Source: Flaccisagitta enflata (lineage: Eukaryota; Chaetognatha; Sagittoidea; Aphragmophora). From it: DNA of 64,000 bases. The stretch spans positions 23,436,001 to 23,500,000 of the forward strand of contig OZ231127.1 of assembly GCA_965153355.1 (NCBI GenBank), read 5' to 3'. The notes beneath the pieces were generated by a model. That model made no database searches, was not told the origin of the DNA, and saw only the letters and a list, made by a program, of their open reading frames with translations. The translations under genes and the position numbers were made by a program. Below are positions 59,957-64,000 of the stretch, in pieces; position 1 is the stretch's first letter, and every line of letters begins with the position of its first letter.

Positions 59957-60482
59957 GTAGCGGTTGCGTGCTTCGCATAGCAAAAAATTTGATTTTCTTC
60001 TCATCCCGCCAACCCAATATGGAGTGAAAAAAATCATGAAGATGACCGTTTTCCTTTTCTCAAAATTCCTTCATCTTCCGTTTTTGTTTTGGCCTTAAAG
60101 TTTACTCAGATTTTCCAGAATTCAGCAAAATCCTGTGTAGTCTTGTTACAAAAGAAACAATTGTTAGTTTTAAAAAATCATGATGTTTGTAAAAATGAAT
60201 TAAAATATCAAGAGTATAAGTTACGTAAGAGCTTGTGAAAAAGCAGATTTACGATTCTCGAAAGAGCAGAAATTTATAAAAGCTAATTCAAAGAAGATCA
60301 GCATACTTTTTTATCCCACTGCAATATACAAATTAGGCTCTCAAAAACAATTTTCTAAAAAACGGAAGATGAACAATTTTTGATAAAAGAAAAATGGTAA
60401 GGGTCCTAAAATTGGCCACTCCACATTAGGTAAAGAGGATGAAAAGAAATAAGCAACTTTTGCTATGTGAAGCACCCAACTG
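59957..60482. mobile_element. About 525-bp MITE
   Basis: Left end GCGGTTGCGTGCTTCGCATAGCAAAA and right end complement CAGTTGGGTGCTTCACATAGCAAAA, with TA outside each. Inner arms also pair (TTCATCTTCCGTTTTT against AAAACGGAAGATGAA). It sits in the intron downstream of the cytidylyltransferase exon at 60540. Confidence 0.75.
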
Positions 60483-60539
60483 TAGCGTATGAAGCCTATC
60501 CTTAACCTGGCTTCAATGGTCAGACTCGATTTGTATTAC

Positions 60540-60659
60540 CTACAATGAGGTACACATTGGGGAATGCATATTTGGCTTGGCCAAGCTGCCTCGCGTGTCC
60601 GTAGTGGAACATATCGTAGATGCCATCGGCGTAAACACGAACCGGACGACCCGCCGTTC
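60540..60659 (-). CDS. Pcyt1: CTP:phosphocholine cytidylyltransferase, catalytic exon
   Basis: On the minus strand a TTCTATCAAAG acceptor and a TTGTAG|GTAATA donor enclose 120 nt that read [20 protein letters not shown] and [17 protein letters not shown]. This is the start of the catalytic domain of the choline-type cytidylyltransferase, the rate-controlling step of the Kennedy pathway (phosphocholine + CTP to CDP-choline). HYGH is the HxGH nucleotide-binding motif (HSGH in the human enzyme). Its two leading bases complete the codon left by the exon at 62529. The next exon (CSDE..THxxKG region) was not found in the AT-rich and element-filled sequence to the left. Confidence 0.9.
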   Translation of the reverse strand, partial: ERRVVRFVFTPMASTICSTTDTRGSLAKPNMHSPMCTSL

Positions 60660-60719
60660 CTTTGATAGAAATATATCATGAAGTGATATGAATAGGGGGG
60701 AAGATGGCAGAGGGAGGGG

Positions 60720-60838
60720 AGGGGGCTACCGGAAAGACAGGATGTATCAAATATTGCTAAGAGAACTGACTTTTTTGTTGATCTCATAGATTCATCGTGT
60801 AACAAGATTAATGATTTTGTTCAGTATAGAAGTTTTTG
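60720..60838. other. Intron sequence between cytidylyltransferase exons
   Basis: AT-rich, nothing recognised; part of the 1,869-bp intron 60660-62528, which also holds two hairpin elements and a MITE. Confidence 0.6.
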
Positions 60839-61034
60839 AAACAAGGCCGGATACACGGCTCCCCCAGTCGCGTGCGGATGGGCAGGGGCCATAATTGAGG
60901 TCAGTGGAACATTTGGGCAGGAGCAGACAGGCCAAACCCCCATTAACGCCGAAAAAGTAAAGTGTGATGGACGGACGGACGAACCGACGGACCGCCGGAC
61001 CGGGTGTAGATTCGCGTAGCACGCGACTAAAAAT
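60839..61034 (+). mobile_element. Hairpin-element family, full-length copy in the cytidylyltransferase intron
   Basis: AAACAAGGCCGGATACACGGC head, AGTCGCGTGCGGATGGGCAGG, ATTTGGGCAGGAGC, GCCGAAAAAGTAAAGTGTGA, short GGAC core, hairpin ATTCGCGT-AGC-ACGCGACT then AAAAA. Confidence 0.75.
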
Positions 61035-61084
61035 CGCATTTCATATTTAAGCAATACTGCCCTTGGAAACAATGAGGTCACATA

Positions 61085-61468
61085 CCACGCGAATAAAAAC
61101 AAAAAAAAAAACGCACGTTTTTGAATAATAAAACAGATAAAAAAAACAATTGGAACTAATTTTTTTTAAGTAAAAAGGCTTTCCAAAAAAATCTTTCTTT
61201 CTAGACCAATCCCAGGTCTGTAATCTCAAACATTTACTGATTTAGGAGCTAGAGCTCTGCAAGGAGAAGCACTTTTTTACATAGGGATTGCAAAACTGAA
61301 ATAGGCAACTGATGATATTTCTAAACAAAAAAGATAGCAATACAAGATTGGCGCCAAATGAAAGTATTTTCAAGGGGCTTTAAAATGGTCTAAGATTTTT
61401 TTTTTTTGTTAGCTAAAGATTTATTGATTCAACCAACCATTTAAAAGTGCGTTTTTTCATTTGCGTGG
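61085..61468. mobile_element. 384-bp TA-flanked MITE (family M1, copy 2)
   Basis: Ends CCACGCGAATAAAAA and TTTGCGTGG, flanked by TA at 61083-61084 and 61469-61470. The interior is homologous to the copy at 3203-3614 (CTAGACCAATCCCAGGTCTG, GGATTGCAAAACTGAAA, AAATGGTCTAAGATTT). Confidence 0.85.
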
Positions 61469-61474
61469 TAGCTG

Positions 61475-62055
61475 CAACGAATTTTGACAATTTTTCTTTT
61501 ATGGTGGTTAGGGCCGAAATATAATGAATAAGATGTAACATATGATTACAAAATGTAGTCCACTCGTCAAATCAGGTGCAGGAAACAATGCAAAGGGTTC
61601 CACAAAATAAATTTGTATGTTTAAAAAAAAAAACAAAACGAAGAAAAGTCAACGGGGGACTGACGGCACATTCAGTTATAGCTGTCCAATGGTTAACAGA
61701 TTATAGGGAAACAAGTTGAAGTCAGTCTGCGACTTTTTACTTACTTGAGAGAAACATGTTTTTCATTTTCTTATGGAAAGATGGGAATCTCGACCGCCTG
61801 ATTGAGCCCTCACATGAAATTGATAGGGTGAGTAATATTGATAATTCTCTTTCATTTGGCGCCAAGCAGAATGTTCCAGGACGGATATTTTATGATTTTT
61901 TATTTTTATGATTTTGTGTAGGATCAAAAAAGTTGTGCGTTGATGTTTTATTGGGCATGTCAATACAAGAAAACATGTTTATGAGCATAGTTGCTCATCT
62001 CTGAGGGTGTTTTTCAGCGTTCAAGCTCAACTATACTAGCTCATTTAGCTCACTT
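61475..62055. other. Intron sequence, nothing recognised
   Basis: AT-rich. A minus-strand 66-codon frame (61963-61763) has no support. Confidence 0.4.
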
Positions 62056-62266
62056 TTTTAGTTGCGGACACGCAACTCTATAAGAGGCTTTGTCCGTCCG
62101 TCCGTCCGTCCGTCCGTCCGTCCGTCCGTCCGTCCGTCCGTCCGTCCGTCCGTCCGTCCGTCCGTCCGTCCGTCCGTAACCATCAAGTCGAAAAGTGGGA
62201 AAACGCGCATTTCCGCCCCTGCCCACCCATCCGCAACTGGTGGCCGTGTATCCGGCCTTTTTTTAT
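62054..62266 (-). mobile_element. Hairpin-element family, copy with pure (TCCG)n core
   Basis: In reverse orientation: AGTTGCG-GACA-CGCAACT perfect stem, CTATAAGAGGCTTTGTCCGT, about 20 uninterrupted CCGT units (62090-62177), AGTCGAAAAGTGGGAAAACG, CCCCTGCCCACCCATCCGCAACT, GGTGGCCGTGTATCCGGCC. The 5' subterminal arm (AGTTGCGGAT on the other strand) carries the same change as the stem. Confidence 0.75.
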
Positions 62267-62528
62267 TCAGTATAGGATAAAAGAATGAATGTTGAGATAC
62301 ATGTTTGAGCATGTAAGTGAGCATAGCTGGTTGTCTGGTTGAGTGATTATGAGTATTGTAGCTTATCTAGCTTATTTCTCTGATTTTTCATGCATTCAAT
62401 ACTTACTATTGCTTTAGATTTTATCTAACGACAAATTAAAAAGATTGCAGTGACTTAAGACTAAAGCTTGGTGAAACATGACCAATGCTTACAACTTTTT
62501 TCCTGCCATTGCTGGTAGCATGATTTAC

Positions 62529-62629
62529 CTGCCTTTGCTTCTTCGTAAGAAATTTTCTTGGAAAAGTCTACCGATTCTCTTGTTTTACGTGCAACCTCGT
62601 CAGTGTGGAACGGGGCACCCATCGGCTCC
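62529..62629 (-). CDS. Pcyt1: CTP:phosphocholine cytidylyltransferase, exon upstream of the catalytic domain
   Basis: A TTTTGTGCTTAG acceptor and a AAGGCAG|GTAAAT donor enclose 101 nt read as one base + 33 codons + one base. The peptide EPMGAPFHTDEVARK...ESVDFSKKISYEEAKA corresponds to the segment just before the catalytic domain in animal choline cytidylyltransferases (human APFSDE....DFSKPYVRVTMEEA). Joining its last G to the GA at 60659 makes a Gly codon, so the junction is in phase. Earlier exons must lie beyond 62.63 kb on this strand. Confidence 0.85.
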
Positions 62630-62753
62630 CTAAGCACAAAATCAGATAAAACTTACAATATTATAGTCTATACACCGGTAAAACAATGGACAGTCGCTGA
62701 AAGCTTCATCATTGGAAACGTAGGGGAGAAATAAAGTTTTCCTTTTTGGGCAG

Positions 62754-63375
62754 CGGCCCCAAAGGGCCGATGTCCTGTAGGACACAGGGGTGAACCGTTA
62801 CGTCCGTCTGACATTACGTCCCCCCCCCCTTCCGAAGCTTCTCAAGCCTCTCAGGCCTCAAATCCAGCCTCTCAGGCCTCAAATCTGGCCTCTCAAGCCT
62901 CAAATCCTGCCTCTCAGGCATCAAATCTAGCCTCTCAGGCCTCGAATCCAGCCTCCCAGGCCTCATATCCAGCCTCTCAGGCCTCAAATCCAGCCTCTCA
63001 GGCCTCAAATCCAGCCTCTCAGGCCTAAAATCCAGCCTCTTGGGCCTCAAATCCAGCCTCTTGGGCCTCAAATCCAGCCTCTCAGGCCTCAAATCCAGCC
63101 TCTTGGGCCCTATATCCAACCTCTCAGACCTCAAATTCTCATTGAATAACATGGCAAATTGACAGAAAATTTAAAAAAAACACAAAATCCCAATGAATAT
63201 CACAGAAAATTACCCAAATATGCCATTTCAGGACGTATGGAACTTCACCCCTGTGTCCTACAGGACATCGGCCCTTTGGGGCCGCTGCCCTGCTCTCACT
63301 TTACTTCTTCAGCTAATCACTCCAAGCAGGGCATCGGGTACCGCTGACCATGTGCGATCCTTGGATGACTTGTTT
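62754..63375 (-). mobile_element. Foldback-like family (F), complete copy with 20-bp minisatellite
   Basis: GGCAGCGGCCCCAAAGGGCC + GATGTCCTGTAGGACACAGG + GGTGAA at 62753-62794 is matched, inverted, by TTCACCCCTGTGTCCTACAGGACATCGGCCC + TTTGGGGCCGCTGCC at 63244-63291 (about 45 bp). Between them are about 15 copies of a 20-21 bp unit (CTCTCAGGCCTCAAATCCAG, 62835-63125). Beyond the right arm the outer segment AAGCAGGGCATCGGGTACCG / CTGACCATGTGCGATCC matches the other copies. Confidence 0.8.
62835..63125. repeat. 20-bp minisatellite (CTCTCAGGCCTCAAATCCAG)n
   Basis: About 15 imperfect units. Open on the minus strand because the unit translates without stops in one phase, giving the artefactual peptide RLDLRPE repeated. 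Confidence 0.93.
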
Positions 63376-63499
63376 GATTTGAGGCAATTTTAGAAAGTTG
63401 AGCTGTTTTTGGGCTGGGATGATATTCACAGCAAAGAAAGAGCTAATTTCTATCCTTCAAATGGCATCAGGGGGAATATGCACCTATATACAGGCCTGG

Positions 63500-63676
<177 letters not shown>

Positions 63677-63876
63677 TTTCTTTTCTTCGCATTCTCCTGA
63701 TATATACTTTGCCGATGCTCTACTACTAGTCTTTTTCTTGGTGTTTTCTCGTTCCTTCACACAGGCTATCCTTGATTCTGACCACTTTATGGGACAGGAA
63801 CATATCCGCGGGGGTACATTACATTTAGATGTAGATGTAGCACCACGTAATCTGAGGTGAGATTAAAACCCGGGGT

Positions 63877-64000
63877 ATACTCGGGTATTTGGGTATGCTC
63901 GGGTATTGCTCAGGTATTGCTCAGGTATTGCTTGGGTATTGCTCGGGTATTGCTCGGGTATTGCTAGTGTATTACTTGGGTATTGCTTGGGTATGCTCGG
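63877..64000. repeat. 11-bp tandem repeat (CGGGTATTGCT)n
   Basis: About 11 copies with C/T variants, running off the window end. Confidence 0.9.

Noticed and set aside
62814-63152. 112-codon minus-strand frame of repeated RLDLRPE
   Set aside because: Translation of the 20-bp minisatellite inside the F-family element.

Overview
This is a nuclear genomic window from an invertebrate metazoan. The evidence is spliced genes with GT/AG introns, a BEL/Pao retrotransposon (a group known only from animals), Tc1/mariner-type elements with TA target duplications, a LINE remnant, and very many microsatellites. I cannot name the taxon. Most long open frames are artefacts of (CT)n, (TG)n, (TTG)n and similar arrays.

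Genes. Three protein-coding loci are supported by splice sites or family motifs. (1) A plus-strand gene runs from an ETS-motif-rich, CpG-rich promoter at about 22.9 kb to a stop at 39.65 kb. Exons at 24067-24454, 24565-25718, 29390-29465, 35793-35875, 36706-36876 and 38650-39654 join in frame (2,877 nt, about 958 residues). The product is a very low-complexity Ser/Thr/Ala/Asn-rich protein of unknown function. (2) On the minus strand inside an intron of that gene lie the last two exons (27215-26923) of a RING-H2 zinc-finger gene. (3) On the minus strand at 62629-60540 are two exons of CTP:phosphocholine cytidylyltransferase (HxGH motif seen). A further unidentified plus-strand ORF of 656 codons (54904-56874) is followed by a well-formed intron. 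Weaker exon candidates lie at 1.1-1.5, 3.9 and 17.4-17.6 kb.

Mobile DNA, left to right. A LINE tail sits at 0.3-0.7 kb. A 412-bp MITE splits a 12-bp minisatellite at 2.9-3.9 kb. A 71-bp satellite is split by a terminal-inverted-repeat element that is itself split by a mariner-like MITE (4.3-6.65 kb). A Tc1-type transposase relic and an inverted-repeat element lie at 15.5-15.9 kb. A 1.9-kb TA-flanked element with a second TA-flanked element inside it has landed in a CT microsatellite (30.6-32.5 kb). More TA-flanked MITEs are at 34.8, 36.1, 60.0 and 61.1 kb, and a foldback element is at 41.7 kb. A decayed BEL/Pao gag-pol occupies about 46.7-54.55 kb.

The most distinctive system is a dispersed family of about 150-240 bp elements, about ten recognisable copies plus fragments between 10 and 62 kb. 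Each has a conserved GGCCGGATACACGGC head, a (CGGA/CCGA)n core and a 3' hairpin. The hairpin arm is repeated near the 5' end and changes in a compensatory way between copies. The plan matches the non-autonomous Helentron (INE-1/DINE-1/HINE) type. A second family (45.1, 58.4, 62.8 and 28 kb) has roughly 45-bp inverted ends around either a 20-bp minisatellite or AT-rich filler.
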